Shown here one piece after another: positions 1 to 9,850 of a DNA stretch of 64,000 bases (positions are counted from its first letter, which is position 1; each line of letters starts with the position of its first letter). The notes beneath the pieces are model-generated. The model was not told the origin of the DNA and ran no database searches. It saw nothing but the letters and a program-made list of their open reading frames with translations. Source of the DNA: Thermoguttaceae bacterium. Lineage in GTDB: Bacteria; Planctomycetota; Planctomycetia; Pirellulales; Thermoguttaceae. The translations under genes and the position numbers were made by a program. Location: NCBI GenBank assembly GCA_017937485.1, contig JAGBDN010000020.1:58140-122139 (forward strand), written 5' to 3'.

Positions 1-40
1 GCCCGCGCTCCCCAAGAACGCGGGCGGGGGTTTTCGCTTT
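1..40 (+). terminator. Possible intrinsic terminator at the window edge
   Basis: An inverted repeat of seven pairs (gcccgcg/cgcgggc, positions 1-7 and 19-25) is followed by a G run and a T-rich stretch on the plus strand. It could end a plus-strand gene lying left of the window, or serve RNase Y from the other side. The left context is missing, so the direction is uncertain. Confidence 0.4.
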
Positions 41-56
41 TAAATCTAATCGCCGC

Positions 57-1619
57 TTACTTCGCGACTTCGGTCGCCCGCGTTTCTCGAATGACGGTAA
101 CCTTGATTTCGCCGGGGAATTGGAGCCGCTCCGTCAACGCTTGCACGACGTCGCGGCACGTCTTCGCGGCGCTTTCGTCCGTCGTCAAGAGCGGATTCAC
201 CAAAACGCGCATCTCGCGGCCCGCTTGCACGGCGTACGCCTGTTCCACATACGGGAACTCCATCGCGATCTTTTCGAGTTCCTCCATTCGCTTGACGTAA
301 TGCTCCAACGTCTCGCGCCGAGCGCCCGGACGCGCCGCGCTGCACGCGTCCGCCGCCGCGACGATCGTCGTGTAAGGGTCGGCGACGCGAGGGTCGTCGT
401 GATGGTTCAACGCCGCTTGAACGACCTCCGCCGGTTCGCCGTAGCGTTTTAAGATATTCGCGCCAATTTTCGGGTGCCCGCCTTCAAGTTCGTGGTCGGC
501 GGCCTTCCCGACGTCGTGCAAGAGACCGCAACGCCGCGCCAGTTTCTCGTCCAAGCCCATTTCGACCGCCATCATTCCGGCCAAAAACGCGACTTCGATC
601 GAGTGCCGCAACACGTTTTGACTGTAACTCGTGCGGAAATACAAACGTCCGAGCAAATTCACCACGCGATCGTTCAGCCCGTGAACGTCCGCCTCTTGGC
701 ACGCCTCGACGCCGGCTCGCTGAACGAACGCCTGAATTTCGCGGTGCGTTTGCGCGTAAACCTCCTCGATGCGCGACGGGTGAATCCGACCGTCGGCGAT
801 CAAACGCGTCAACGCTAAGCGCGCCGCCTCGCGACGAATCGCGTCGAACGCGCTCACGATCACGACGCCGGGCGTGTCGTCGATGATCACGTCGACGCCG
901 GTGATTTTTTCAAACGCGCGGATGTTGCGCCCTTCGCGACCGATAACGCGGCCCTTCATATCGTCGTTCGGAATGTCGACCGTGCTGGTCGTCGACTCGG
1001 CGGTGTGCGCCGCCGCGTACCGTTGCAACGCGGAAAGCAACGTCTCGCGCGCCTGTTCTTCGCAACGTTCCGCCGTCTTTTTCTCGTGTTTCAGAATAAG
1101 CGCGCCCTGTTCCTCGATCAATTCTTGGTCGAGTTTTTTCAGGATTATATCCTTCGCCTCCTCCTTAGAAAGATTCGCCAAGTCGTATAAAACTTGATCT
1201 TGCGCGGCTATCTTTTGTTCGAGTTCGGCGTTCAACTCCGTTTGACGCGCAATTTTTTCGCTCAACTCGCGCCGCGTCGACTCGACCGCCTTCTCCTGTT
1301 TGCGCAACTCGTCGGCCTGTTGGTCGAGAACGTCTTGCCGTTTGTCGAGCTGTCGTTCCTTTTCGTTTTGCTCCGCTCGCGCCGCACGTTTTTCGTTTTC
1401 CAGCTCTTCCTTTTGGCGCATTCCTTTTTCTTTAAGCTCAATTTCCGCTTCGCGACGGAAATTTTCGGCGTCGAGTTTAGCGCGCCGCACGACGTCGTTC
1501 GCTTCGTCTTCCGCTTCTTTTTGACGGAGTTTGTTTATATATTGCAGACCGAAGAAGACGCCGCCTCCCGACAGGAGCGCCGCGCCCAAGGTCGAAATTG
1601 CCGTTACAATAGAATTCAC
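57..1619 (-). CDS. rny: Ribonuclease Y
   Basis: Membrane-anchored endoribonuclease that starts mRNA decay. The 520-residue protein has the full family layout: an N-terminal hydrophobic anchor (about residues 5-27), a long charged coiled coil (about 30-200), a KH RNA-binding domain with [10 protein letters not shown] at 223-232, and an HD domain with the metal-binding pair H368-D369 in LLHDVGK. Length matches the family (about 510-530). The gene runs leftward away from frr with a 460-base gap between them, so it probably has its own promoter. Nothing looks broken and the family assignment is secure. Confidence 0.97.
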   Translation of the reverse strand: MNSIVTAISTLGAALLSGGGVFFGLQYINKLRQKEAEDEANDVVRRAKLDAENFRREAEIELKEKGMRQKEELENEKRAARAEQNEKERQLDKRQDVLDQQADELRKQEKAVESTRRELSEKIARQTELNAELEQKIAAQDQVLYDLANLSKEEAKDIILKKLDQELIEEQGALILKHEKKTAERCEEQARETLLSALQRYAAAHTAESTTSTVDIPNDDMKGRVIGREGRNIRAFEKITGVDVIIDDTPGVVIVSAFDAIRREAARLALTRLIADGRIHPSRIEEVYAQTHREIQAFVQRAGVEACQEADVHGLNDRVVNLLGRLYFRTSYSQNVLRHSIEVAFLAGMMAVEMGLDEKLARRCGLLHDVGKAADHELEGGHPKIGANILKRYGEPAEVVQAALNHHDDPRVADPYTTIVAAADACSAARPGARRETLEHYVKRMEELEKIAMEFPYVEQAYAVQAGREMRVLVNPLLTTDESAAKTCRDVVQALTERLQFPGEIKVTVIRETRATEVAK

Positions 1620-2080
1620 CCAAATATCCTCGCGCGTTTGCGCGACGCCGCGGACGCGTTTCCCGGAGAACGTCGAGCGCGAACCAAACGCCGACGACGA
1701 ACGCCGATCTCCAAGCCGACGCCCAACGCGACGAGAAAAGGATATTATTCGGCCTCCGACGGCCCATAAAATCGCGATTCAAGAAAAGCGCGTCCGACAA
1801 TTCCCTTCCAACAACGCGAACCGTCGACGCTGCGCTCGACGTTTGCCCGTTCGTTCAAAAGTTTCGACGCCGACGAGCGCCGAATAATTATCGTCGAGTC
1901 GCTCGCCCCGTTATTTCGGCGCGAAAACAACCCTTTCGCTATTTTAACAAAGATTCGCGGCGTTGGCAATCGAAAAACCGGAAATTTTCGTTCGTTTCAA
2001 GAAAAAAACGTCGCGACGCTCGCCAACTTGACAAACGTCGCGACGTTTCGAGCCGCCGTCGAAGATTCGACGCGCCGTCG
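1620..2080. other. Intergenic region between rny and frr
   Basis: This 461-base stretch between two minus-strand genes has no open frame with convincing codon use, although short Arg-rich shadow frames cross it. It presumably carries the rny promoter and the frr 3' end. A TTGACA-like hexamer near 2029 on the plus strand has no matching -10. I see no clear RNA gene or terminator. Confidence 0.4.
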
Positions 2081-2641
2081 TTAGTCTTCCATCACGTCTT
2101 TTTCGCGATTCTTGGCCAACTCGGTCGCCATTTCTTCGTATTTTTTCGTCAACTCTTGAATCGATTCCTTCGCGTCGTCGCGTTCGTCCTCGGAAATCGC
2201 CTTCGCTTTTTCTTCGGCGTCGACTTGTTTGTTGCCGTCGCGGCGGACGTTGCGGATCGCGATTTTGCACTCTTCGCAGAGTTCGCTGATCATTTTCGCC
2301 ATTTTACGACGCACGTCCGTCGAGAGCGGCGGAATATTCAAGCGAATGACTTTGCCGTCGCTGTTCGGCGCGTACCCGAGTTCGGAGTTGATAATCCCCT
2401 TCTCGATATCCTTCAACGTTCCGACGTCGAACGGACGAATCAAGATTTGTTGCGGTTCCGGGCAAGCGATCGTCGCGATCTGCTTGAGCGGCATTTCGGA
2501 ACCGTAAGCGACGACTTTAACGCCCTCGACCAACCCGGGATTCGCGCGCCCGGTGCGGACGCCGGTCAACCCCTTGCGAAGTCGAGCGACCGCTTTGTCC
2601 ATTCGGTCCTCGACGTCGAATAAAATTTCTTCCGTCGACAT
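2081..2641 (-). CDS. frr: Ribosome recycling factor
   Basis: Cytoplasmic factor that, with EF-G, splits the post-termination ribosome. The 186-residue length is exactly typical. The sequence carries the family signatures: GLTGVRTGRANPGL near the N terminus, an IRPFD stretch, then RLNIPPLSTDVRRKM, followed by a C-terminal helix rich in Lys and Glu. It starts at the ATG ending at 2641. It lies on the same strand as rny but 460 bases upstream of it, so the two need not share a transcript. The usual neighbours pyrH and tsf are absent. Confidence 0.97.
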   Translation of the reverse strand: MSTEEILFDVEDRMDKAVARLRKGLTGVRTGRANPGLVEGVKVVAYGSEMPLKQIATIACPEPQQILIRPFDVGTLKDIEKGIINSELGYAPNSDGKVIRLNIPPLSTDVRRKMAKMISELCEECKIAIRNVRRDGNKQVDAEEKAKAISEDERDDAKESIQELTKKYEEMATELAKNREKDVMED

Positions 2642-2904
2642 AATCGATACTTTCGTTTGGTAATCGGTGAAACAAGGCCCGCCGACCGACGCGCGGAAAG
2701 CGGCGCAAAAGACGCCCGCGACGTTCGCGTAAAAACGCCCGCCGCAAGCGACTTCCGTTATTTGGCGCCAAAACGCAACGTCGGCGCCCGTACCCTAACA
2801 ATATAAAGCGAATTCGCCGTCGACGCAAGGAGCGGACGCGATATTTTCCAAAAATTTCCTTAGGAAACCGCGCGTTCCGCTCCGTTTGCGCCGAACGCGA
2901 CGCG

Positions 2905-5778
2905 TTAACCGACCGCCGAATCCTTCGAATCGTCCGATTCGTCGTCATCGTACCCGGCGCCGTAACCGTATCCGGCCCCGTAACCCGCGCCGTAGCCGTA
3001 ACCGGCCCCGTACCCCGCGCCGTAGCCGTAACCGCCGCCGTAACCGTAGCCGCCGCCGTAGCCGTACCCGCCGCCGTAACCGTAGCCCGCGCCGTACCCG
3101 CCGCCGTAGCCGTAACCGTAGCCGTAATCGCCGTTTTGGTCTTCTTCGGCGAACTCGTTGTAAAAACGGTGTTTTTCATGGCAGTTGACGACGCAACCGA
3201 TGATATTCGCGCCGACTTCCGCCAACGACTTAATACCGGCGACGACGTCCGGACGTCCGCGACGGCGAACGCGGAAGACGTAGGTAACGCCGTCGACTCG
3301 CGTCGCCATCGACGCGGCGTCGGAAACGTACAACGTCGGCGGGGAGTCGATCAAAACGACGTCGAAATTCGAACGCAACTCTTCGAGCAACGCGTCGAAC
3401 TCGGCGCCGGCGACCAATTCGGCCGGATTCTTACGTCGCGCGCCGGCGGTAACGACGGTCAGGTTTTTAACCGGAGTCGTTCGCAAAACGGATTCCAGCG
3501 CCATTTCGCCGCTCAACACGTTCGAAACGCCCTCTTTATTGTCCAATCCGAACCACTTGTGAACGTCCGGCTTGCGCAAGTCGCAGTCGACCAAAACGAC
3601 GCGTTTGCCCGTTTCGGCGATCTTCACGGCGAGGTTCGAGAAGAACATCGTCTTCCCGTCGCTCGGGTGCGGACTCGTGTTCAAAACGACGCGACCGCGA
3701 CCGTTCGACGGCTGATTGAAAAGTCGCGTGCGGATTTGTCGGAAAACTTCGCACGCCGGGGCGTTCGGTTTATAGAACGCGAGCAATTCCGGGTCGGGTT
3801 GCCGAGCTTCGCGCGCTTCCTTCTTCTTTTTCGGCGTCGCGTCTTTCAAAGCGGACTTGAACGACGGCAAATGCGTCAAGATCGGAACGCGAAGCGCGCG
3901 GGAAATTTCGCTCGGCGAGCGGAAGGTCGCGTCGCAAACGTCGACCAAATAGGCCAACGCAAAACCGCAAACGAACCCGAGCGCGAAACCGACGAACGCG
4001 AATTTAATCAAGTTCGGGTAAACCGCGACGTAATTCAAACTCGGCTCCGCGACGCGCAACTCGTGTTCGTCGACGTTGCTGACGAGCGCGAGACTTTCCA
4101 AACTTTGCCCAAAGTTCTGGTGCATCGTTTTGAGCGACTCAAGCGCGACCCGTTTCGCCGCGAGTTCTTCGCGGTACTCGTTCATTTTACGAACTTCCGG
4201 ATCGTAAGAACGCATATATTCTTCCGTTTTCATTTGAATCGCGTTCAATTCCGCGATCTTTTGACGAACGGCGTTAACGTATCCTTCGAAGAAGTCCGGA
4301 TAATTGAGCGTGCCGATCGAGCCGACGTCGTTAATATTCGCCAACGTCTCCGCCAACTGTTCTTTCCGCAACGCGAGTCGTTTTTCAAGTTCGACGACTT
4401 TCGGGTGCGAGTCCGCAAACTTAAGTCGTTCGGCCGACAGCTCCCCTTCGAGCTTGGCGACCTCTTCTTCTTCGCGTTGGCGCGCCGTGGTGGCCATCAT
4501 ACTGGCGGAGAGCGTTTCCGTGTCTTGCGAACCGCGCGCCGTGTTCAACATTTGCGACAAAATCGTATCGTTGTCGCTGGAGCCCAACATCGAAATAATT
4601 TCATGCGTCGGCACGTCGTGAATATCGCGGCCCATCAACGCGTCTTCAAGGCTGTCCAACCGCGTGTTCCACTTCATAATTTCGAGGTCGATCGCGACTT
4701 GCCCTTCGCTCATCCCGACCAAACGCGCCAACAACGGGTTGTTTTCCTCGTTCCCCATATGCGTAACGTCGGCGGAACTGGCCAAATCGAGCAGCTCGCG
4801 CGTTTTTTCTTCGATTTCGACGTGCAACGCGGCTTGGTGCTTTTCAATCTCTTTGCGAACAAACTCGCTCTTGTTGTTGTACGTTGCGTGGAAGTATTTC
4901 TTGAATTCGTCGACAACGACTTGAACGATCAGCTGCGCTTCTTCCGGATCCAGCGTAACGCAGGACACCGAAATAACGTTCGCGTCTTCGAAATCGCGCC
5001 CCTTCCCGCCCTTTTTAACGGAAAGCATTTTACGCAACATACCGATGGCGATCGCTTTTTTCCGTCTCTCTTCCTTCGCCGCGACGGAAGTCGCGCGGGT
5101 TTCGTCTTGCGTCTCCTCGACGGCGACTTCGCCGTCGGATTCGGCGACGGGTTCAACGTTCGCTTTCTTTTCTTGCGCTTCCGGCTCGACGCCTTTCGTT
5201 TCCGCGACCAATCGCGCGCTCGCTTCGACCAGCTCATTAAAACTCTGAGAGAAAAACGGCGCGTCTTGCGAATATTTCCCCAAAAGCGCGTTGCTCACCG
5301 GCTCCAAAATCACGTCGCTAACGATAACCGTGGAAAGCGTCTCCAGGTTGTCGATTTTCGTTTGATTATTCGCGGCGCTCGTTTGGTCGTAGGAACGCAA
5401 CAACGCCGACGCGCTCGCCGACGGGAAATACATTTCCACGCTCGACTCGTATTCTTTGGGCGTAACGGTGTATTTGTAAACAGCCAACGCGCCGCCGATA
5501 ATCGTCATCAAAACGACGATCCAAAGTTGACGACGTAAAATCCCCAAAACGTCGAAGAAATTTAAATCGCGTTCGCCCATTCCGGTTCCGCCGATTTGCG
5601 GAGCGGGTCCGCGCGGAACGTCGACGGAACGCCGTTCCCCCCACGCCCCGCCGCCGACGTCGCGTTTTTTCTTCGCCGTCTTCGGCGCGCCGTCTCGAAG
5701 CGTCGAGGAAGTCGACGCCGCGTTCTTCCATTGCGGAGAATTGTTCTGCGAACCGTTCTCTGTAGTCATATCTTTCAT
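2905..5778 (-). CDS. Wzc-like polysaccharide co-polymerase / BY-kinase with Gly-Tyr tail
   Basis: Inner-membrane regulator of exopolysaccharide chain length and export joined to a bacterial tyrosine kinase. The 957 residues hold a first membrane helix (about 85-107), a long coiled-coil periplasmic domain, a second helix (about 593-613), and a cytoplasmic ATPase with a Walker A-like SPHPSDGKT (Lys709), Walker A' VVLVDCDLRKP and Walker B VVLIDSPP. The C terminus (about 883-940) is almost purely Gly and Tyr and ends in an acidic run. BY-kinases normally end in a short Tyr cluster that is autophosphorylated; this one is far longer. An SD-like AGGAA precedes the chosen ATG; a second ATG lies nine bases downstream. 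No glycosyltransferase or Wzx/Wzy gene is adjacent. Confidence 0.9.
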   Translation of the reverse strand: MKDMTTENGSQNNSPQWKNAASTSSTLRDGAPKTAKKKRDVGGGAWGERRSVDVPRGPAPQIGGTGMGERDLNFFDVLGILRRQLWIVVLMTIIGGALAVYKYTVTPKEYESSVEMYFPSASASALLRSYDQTSAANNQTKIDNLETLSTVIVSDVILEPVSNALLGKYSQDAPFFSQSFNELVEASARLVAETKGVEPEAQEKKANVEPVAESDGEVAVEETQDETRATSVAAKEERRKKAIAIGMLRKMLSVKKGGKGRDFEDANVISVSCVTLDPEEAQLIVQVVVDEFKKYFHATYNNKSEFVRKEIEKHQAALHVEIEEKTRELLDLASSADVTHMGNEENNPLLARLVGMSEGQVAIDLEIMKWNTRLDSLEDALMGRDIHDVPTHEIISMLGSSDNDTILSQMLNTARGSQDTETLSASMMATTARQREEEEVAKLEGELSAERLKFADSHPKVVELEKRLALRKEQLAETLANINDVGSIGTLNYPDFFEGYVNAVRQKIAELNAIQMKTEEYMRSYDPEVRKMNEYREELAAKRVALESLKTMHQNFGQSLESLALVSNVDEHELRVAEPSLNYVAVYPNLIKFAFVGFALGFVCGFALAYLVDVCDATFRSPSEISRALRVPILTHLPSFKSALKDATPKKKKEAREARQPDPELLAFYKPNAPACEVFRQIRTRLFNQPSNGRGRVVLNTSPHPSDGKTMFFSNLAVKIAETGKRVVLVDCDLRKPDVHKWFGLDNKEGVSNVLSGEMALESVLRTTPVKNLTVVTAGARRKNPAELVAGAEFDALLEELRSNFDVVLIDSPPTLYVSDAASMATRVDGVTYVFRVRRRGRPDVVAGIKSLAEVGANIIGCVVNCHEKHRFYNEFAEEDQNGDYGYGYGYGGGYGAGYGYGGGYGYGGGYGYGGGYGYGAGYGAGYGYGAGYGAGYGYGAGYDDDESDDSKDSAVG
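2915..3135 (-). repeat. Gly-Tyr coding tandem repeats in the BY-kinase tail
   Basis: Short imperfect tandem units encode alternating GYGYGGGYGAGY-type peptides. On the plus strand the DNA reads as repeats of ccgtaaccgta and ccgccgtagcc. Such arrays can change copy number by slippage, which would alter the number of phosphorylatable tyrosines. Confidence 0.85.
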
Positions 5779-6271
5779 CCCAATTCCTAGTTGCGACTAT
5801 ACCGCGCGACCCACTAGCCGTCGCGAGTCCGACCGGAGACGGAGCGACCTTTACCGTCTTTCCGTCCCGTCTCCAACGCTTTTTTTAGTTTGTTCTATTA
5901 TACAAAACGCTTTCCATCTCGAAAAGAGGAATTACAACGCGCCTTTTTTCAATACTCTCTTTTTTTCCAAACGGAATTTTCCTCCAAATCCCCCGCGCCG
6001 ACGCGTCGATACGCTTGTTCAAACACAAAGGACAACAAAATAGACAAATCAGATAATCTACGCCGTCCTAAATAAGAAAGTTAGCCGTTTAAGCGAAAAT
6101 AAATCGGAAGCGCAATAAAAAAATACTGCGCAAAACACGTAAAATAACGAAACTTTAACACCTTCTACTTGGGTAAAAAAATTTTTTAATTTTATAAAAA
6201 TTCTTTTCCTTTTTGTCCTTCAACGTCTTTAAGCGTTTCGCGCGTTTCCGTTTTACGTCGCGCCAAGAAAT
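5779..6271. other. AT-rich intergenic region upstream of the BY-kinase gene
   Basis: About 490 bases, becoming strongly AT-rich after 6060. It holds a minus-strand -10-like TATAAT at 5897-5902 that could serve the kinase gene, with no good -35. No convincing open frame or RNA gene was seen. The right edge abuts a strong terminator. Confidence 0.4.
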
Positions 6272-6303
6272 AAAAAAAGAGTCGATCGCTCGACTCTTTT
6301 TTT
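6272..6303 (-). terminator. Bidirectional intrinsic terminator
   Basis: A perfect inverted repeat with GAGTCGA/TCGACTC arms around a TCGC loop, flanked by seven A on the left and seven T on the right. It sits 22 bases past the stop of the small secreted protein gene and is a textbook terminator in both directions. Confidence 0.9.
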
Positions 6304-6324
6304 ACGCCTTAATCGACTCCGTTA

Positions 6325-6906
6325 TTAACGTTGGCACGGAGTAACCGGGCACGCGCAATCGTCGTCGACGCCGAGGGCGATCGCCGTCGCAACCAAAGCG
6401 CCGGCCAATCCCAAGATTCCCCAGTTGTTGCCGGAATAAGCAACCGCGCCGGTCGGAATTTGCGTCGGAACTTGCGCCGGAACTTGCGCCGGGAGATTAA
6501 CGACTTGGTGCACCGTCATCGGTTTGCCCGAGAGAACGACGGTCCCTTTATCGTCGTCTTCGTCGACCAGCTTCAAACCGTCGTCCTCCAAGACGAAAAC
6601 ATAATCGTCGCCGGCTTCCGGAACGTCGAACGTCGTCGCGCCGTAACGAACGTGATTGTTCGCGACGTTTTGTTCAACGGTGATACCGTAGTTACCGGCG
6701 GGAACGTCCATCGTGAATTCGGATTTTTCACCGCTGGCGACAACCTTACCTTCGGCGTCCGAAACCGCGTATTTAACGTTTTGCGCCGGAACCAATTCTT
6801 GATTGGCGGCGCGTTCTTTAATTTCAATTTTAACATCGGCGGCTTGAACCGACGCGACGGTCGCCATAGCCAAAACCGCAACCAACATCATTAAGGTACG
6901 TTTCAT
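6325..6906 (-). CDS. Small secreted protein, unknown function
   Basis: A 193-residue protein with a clear signal peptide (MKRTLMMLVAVLAMATVASVQA then ADVK, cut after AQA-type residues). The mature part starts with a short beta-rich domain resembling a carboxypeptidase-regulatory-like or prealbumin-like fold (an inference from the pattern DVPAGNYGITVEQN). It is followed by an acidic stretch, a Pro/Gln/Val linker with QVP repeats, a hydrophobic segment (WGILGLAGALVATAIALG) and a Cys-containing end. I chose the ATG at 6906 because AGGTG lies eight bases upstream; an upstream in-frame GTG at 6915 has no such site. A promoter and terminator flank it, so it is monocistronic. I do not recognise the family. 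Confidence 0.75.
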   Translation of the reverse strand: MKRTLMMLVAVLAMATVASVQAADVKIEIKERAANQELVPAQNVKYAVSDAEGKVVASGEKSEFTMDVPAGNYGITVEQNVANNHVRYGATTFDVPEAGDDYVFVLEDDGLKLVDEDDDKGTVVLSGKPMTVHQVVNLPAQVPAQVPTQIPTGAVAYSGNNWGILGLAGALVATAIALGVDDDCACPVTPCQR

Positions 6907-7231
6907 TCTGTTCACCTGAATTTCTTAGACGGCAACCGTGCGCGCGAATCAAGAAAACGCTTCTTAAACCGCAACGCGAAATAATCCGCTTTATTCTCTA
7001 TTATTCTATACGCGATTATCGCTTTTGGCAAGTCTTTTTTTTGTTTTTTTGCTATTTTTTTACAAAATAATACAAAAAAAACGTAAAAACCGCTTTAAAT
7101 AACCCGCATTTTGACGTTTAAATCCGTTTTCACCGCTTCCGAACCGCCGTTAATTTTACGAGCCCTTCGAAAATTGCTCAAAAAAACGTTCCGATCGACA
7201 AAAATCCAAACTTTCATTTCGCGGCGATTTT
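6907..7231. other. AT-rich intergenic region with the promoter of the secreted protein
   Basis: This stretch carries the minus-strand promoter at 7003-7031 and a very AT-rich tract at 7025-7080 that may act as an UP element or as the 3' end of the HD-domain gene. No gene was seen. Confidence 0.4.
7003..7031 (-). promoter_or_regulatory. Sigma-70 type promoter for the secreted protein gene
   Basis: On the minus strand TTGCCA (7026-7031) and TAGAAT (7003-7008) are spaced by 17 bases, with an A/T-rich region just upstream. Transcription would start near 6996, about 90 bases before the ATG at 6906. Confidence 0.6.
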
Positions 7232-7849
7232 TTATTTCCCGCCGAGAATCTTTTTCAAGCGTTCGATCGCGGCGGTTAACTCGTCCGCGATCGGAGCCCC
7301 GCGTTCTTGCAAAATCGCGGCGACCGATTCGTAATACCAAATCAAATCGCTCGCGCCGCCTTTGAATCGCGACAACGTCGTCTCGCTCCCCGCGATTTGC
7401 GTCGCTCGAATAAGCGACGTTACGTTGTCCAACTTATCGCACCCGCTCACGAGCGCGGCGGCCTCGGAACCGGTTCGCAAATGCGCTAAATACGCTTCCT
7501 TACGTTCGCGCCAAGGCGCCTTGCGGTTCGCGTCGGCGGTCGTCGAATCGGAAGTTTCCAACACGACGTCGGCGACGAAATCGCCGAAACGCTCGCGAAT
7601 AATCGCCTCGGTCGCCATTCCGCCGCAATCTTCGACCGCGTCGTGAAGGAGCGCGGCGATCGCGACGTCTTCGGACGCGCCGAAATCTAACGCGAGTCCG
7701 GCGACGCGAAGCAAGTGCGACACATACGGAACGCGTCCGATTTTGCGCAATTGTTCGCGGTGAAGTTCGGAAGCGAAAGCATACGCTTCGTCAAAACGTT
7801 CGCTCAACGGCCCGGCGCCAAAAACGTCGTCGATTTCTTTCGCCGTCAT
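7232..7849 (-). CDS. HD-domain phosphohydrolase, (p)ppGpp hydrolase-like
   Basis: A 205-residue single HD domain of the RelA/SpoT hydrolase type, like the small alarmone hydrolases. Visible motifs are IGRVPYVSHLLRVA, the metal-binding HD pair in LLHDAVED (about H69-D70), and CDKLDNVTS, which carries the last metal ligand. No synthetase, TGS or ACT domain is present. I chose the ATG at 7849 rather than the TTG at 7876; AAGGAG lies 12-13 bases upstream, somewhat far. The family predicts removal of the 3'-pyrophosphate of ppGpp or a related nucleotide. It follows the pcm-like gene on the same strand across about 155 bases. Confidence 0.85.
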   Translation of the reverse strand: MTAKEIDDVFGAGPLSERFDEAYAFASELHREQLRKIGRVPYVSHLLRVAGLALDFGASEDVAIAALLHDAVEDCGGMATEAIIRERFGDFVADVVLETSDSTTADANRKAPWRERKEAYLAHLRTGSEAAALVSGCDKLDNVTSLIRATQIAGSETTLSRFKGGASDLIWYYESVAAILQERGAPIADELTAAIERLKKILGGK

Positions 7850-8004
7850 TTTTGATTTCCGCTCCTTAAACTGCAATTTCCACGTCGGCGGCTTTCGCTC
7901 GTTACGTTTCTTATTTTTTCACATTTTTACGTCGGCGTCAAGTAGGTTCCGCGCATTTTCTACTTTTTTTGTCAGTTTTCTCGATTATTTCGCCGACGTC
8001 GACG

Positions 8005-9750
8005 TTAATCTCGGCGTCGATTGCCGCGTTCGGTCTTTTCGAACTTGTTTTTCAACTCGATCGCGTCGAGTTCGACCGTTCCGACGCCTTCGAGAATCCC
8101 GATTTGCAACGACGCTTCGGTCGCGCGACGCGGCACGGCGATTTCTTCGCTCATTTCGCGCCAATCGAACATCCCGGCGGACGCGGCCCAAAGGATTTCG
8201 TCGGCGATCGGCTTGCGGTTGCGGTCGAAAAAGACGATTCGCGCCAACGGAACCGTTTGTCGGCCTTCGGTCGCTTGCAAGTCGAGAGCGCGCGCTTGGC
8301 CGGTCAAGACGATTTTCTTCACCTTCGTTCCGTCGACCGGAACGAACTGCCGCAAATGACAGTACATTTCCCGCTCGCGCTGACGCTCTTTTAGATTCGC
8401 AAAATCGCTCGAAAGTTCCCGACGGTTTTCCGGAAGCGTCGCCGCCGAAAAGCGCGCTTCGTTGCGGTCTTTTTTGCGATGTTCTTCCTTCACCGAAGCG
8501 TTGTCGCAAACGCAAACCCGGCTTCCCTCCGGCGCGTCGTCTCGTTCGGCGACGTAAACGTTCCGCGTCGCATACCAGCCGACCGGCGTCGGAAGGCGCG
8601 GCGGAAGTTCGATCGCCAACTCGTTCGACTTCTCGTCTTTTTTATCGGCGGAATCGTCGCTTTTCGCTTCTCTTTCTTGCGCGGACGCTTCGTCTTGACC
8701 ATCTTTCCCATTTTCACGCGACGCGACGAGCGCGGAACGAACAATTTCCTCGAAACCGCCGCCGACGATTTGAGGATTCGACGGATCGGGCGCGTCGGCG
8801 CGTTTTTCCTCCGCTTCGCCGGTCATCGGAACGAAACAGATCGGAATCAGTTCTTTGCGTTCAATCTTGCCGTCTTTCTTTTCGCAAAGAACGAAATACT
8901 GTTGGTACCGCTCGCCGACCGGAATAATCAGCTTGCCGCCCTCTTTAAGTTGGTCGAGGAGCGGTTGCGGCACGTCCTCCGGCGAACAAGTAACGATAAT
9001 TTTGTCGAACGGCGCGGCTTCCGGCCAACCTTGGTATCCGTCGCCGACGCGAACGAAGACGTTGTCGTATTCGAGCTTTTTCAGCGTTTCGGCGGCGCGG
9101 CGCCCGAGATTTTTAACGATCTCGATCGAATAAACTTCGGAAACTAAGCAACTTAAGACCGCCGCTTGGTACCCGCTTCCCGTCCCGATTTCCAAGACGC
9201 GGTCGGTCGGTTGCGGATCCAACATTTCCGTCATGTACGCGACGATAAAGGGCGCGGAGATCGTTTGCCCGTCGCCGATCGGAAGCGCGGCGTCTTGATA
9301 GGCGTATTCGCGAAATTCCTTCGTAACGAACTCGGCGCGCGGGATTCGCGCCATCGCCTTCAACACGCGAACGTTGCGCAGTTCCTTCGTCGGAATCAGT
9401 TCTTCGAGCGTCATTCGGAGCGCGTCCGGAACAACCGGATATTTCGCGTCGAGTTCTTGCGGCGTTCGCGGTTCGAGCGGCGACGTCGGCGGCGGCGTTA
9501 AAATCCCGGAATCGGCGTTCGGTTTGACCGACGTCGACGGTTTTCGGGTCGACGTTTTCTTCGCCGGTTCCTTTTTCGGCTCGGCTTCCGCTTTCTCCGT
9601 CTCTTTTTCCGCTTCCTTTTTCGGCGACGCGACCTTTTCAACGCTCGCCTTTTCCGGCGCCGGTTTCAACGTAACGCGCTGCGCCGACGCGACGTCCGCG
9701 CTCAGCGCCAAACTCGCGACCAACGCCGCGCTCAAGCCCCAACGTTTCAT
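8005..9750 (-). CDS. Exported protein-L-isoaspartate O-methyltransferase fused to extra domains
   Basis: PCMT repairs isoaspartyl residues with S-adenosylmethionine. The 581-residue protein is far longer than the usual 210. It has a signal peptide (cut near ASAQ, residue 24), a Lys/Glu/Pro linker (25-95), the PCMT domain (about 100-315) with [12 protein letters not shown] and SAM motif [10 protein letters not shown] at 186-195, a charged spacer, and a C-terminal domain (about 400-575). That last domain ends in a pattern like jelly-roll carbohydrate-binding modules ([13 protein letters not shown], then a [10 protein letters not shown] end). The signal peptide implies envelope location, where SAM supply is unclear. 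It lies downstream of the ABC ATPase gene, gap 100 bases. Confidence 0.85.
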   Translation of the reverse strand: MKRWGLSAALVASLALSADVASAQRVTLKPAPEKASVEKVASPKKEAEKETEKAEAEPKKEPAKKTSTRKPSTSVKPNADSGILTPPPTSPLEPRTPQELDAKYPVVPDALRMTLEELIPTKELRNVRVLKAMARIPRAEFVTKEFREYAYQDAALPIGDGQTISAPFIVAYMTEMLDPQPTDRVLEIGTGSGYQAAVLSCLVSEVYSIEIVKNLGRRAAETLKKLEYDNVFVRVGDGYQGWPEAAPFDKIIVTCSPEDVPQPLLDQLKEGGKLIIPVGERYQQYFVLCEKKDGKIERKELIPICFVPMTGEAEEKRADAPDPSNPQIVGGGFEEIVRSALVASRENGKDGQDEASAQEREAKSDDSADKKDEKSNELAIELPPRLPTPVGWYATRNVYVAERDDAPEGSRVCVCDNASVKEEHRKKDRNEARFSAATLPENRRELSSDFANLKERQREREMYCHLRQFVPVDGTKVKKIVLTGQARALDLQATEGRQTVPLARIVFFDRNRKPIADEILWAASAGMFDWREMSEEIAVPRRATEASLQIGILEGVGTVELDAIELKNKFEKTERGNRRRD

Positions 9751-9850
9751 TCGTTCCGTTCCTTTTTGCGAAAAGTCCTGCCGCGATAAGCCGACGGCGC
9801 CGGAAGCAAACGAACGAACCGGCGCCCTTTAAAAGCGTTTTCCAATAATT

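Noticed and set aside
3136..5538. An 800-codon open frame on the plus strand across the BY-kinase gene
   Set aside because: It lies antisense to a clear Wzc-like gene. Its protein is rich in Arg, Val and Phe with no domain, as expected from the codon bias read backwards.
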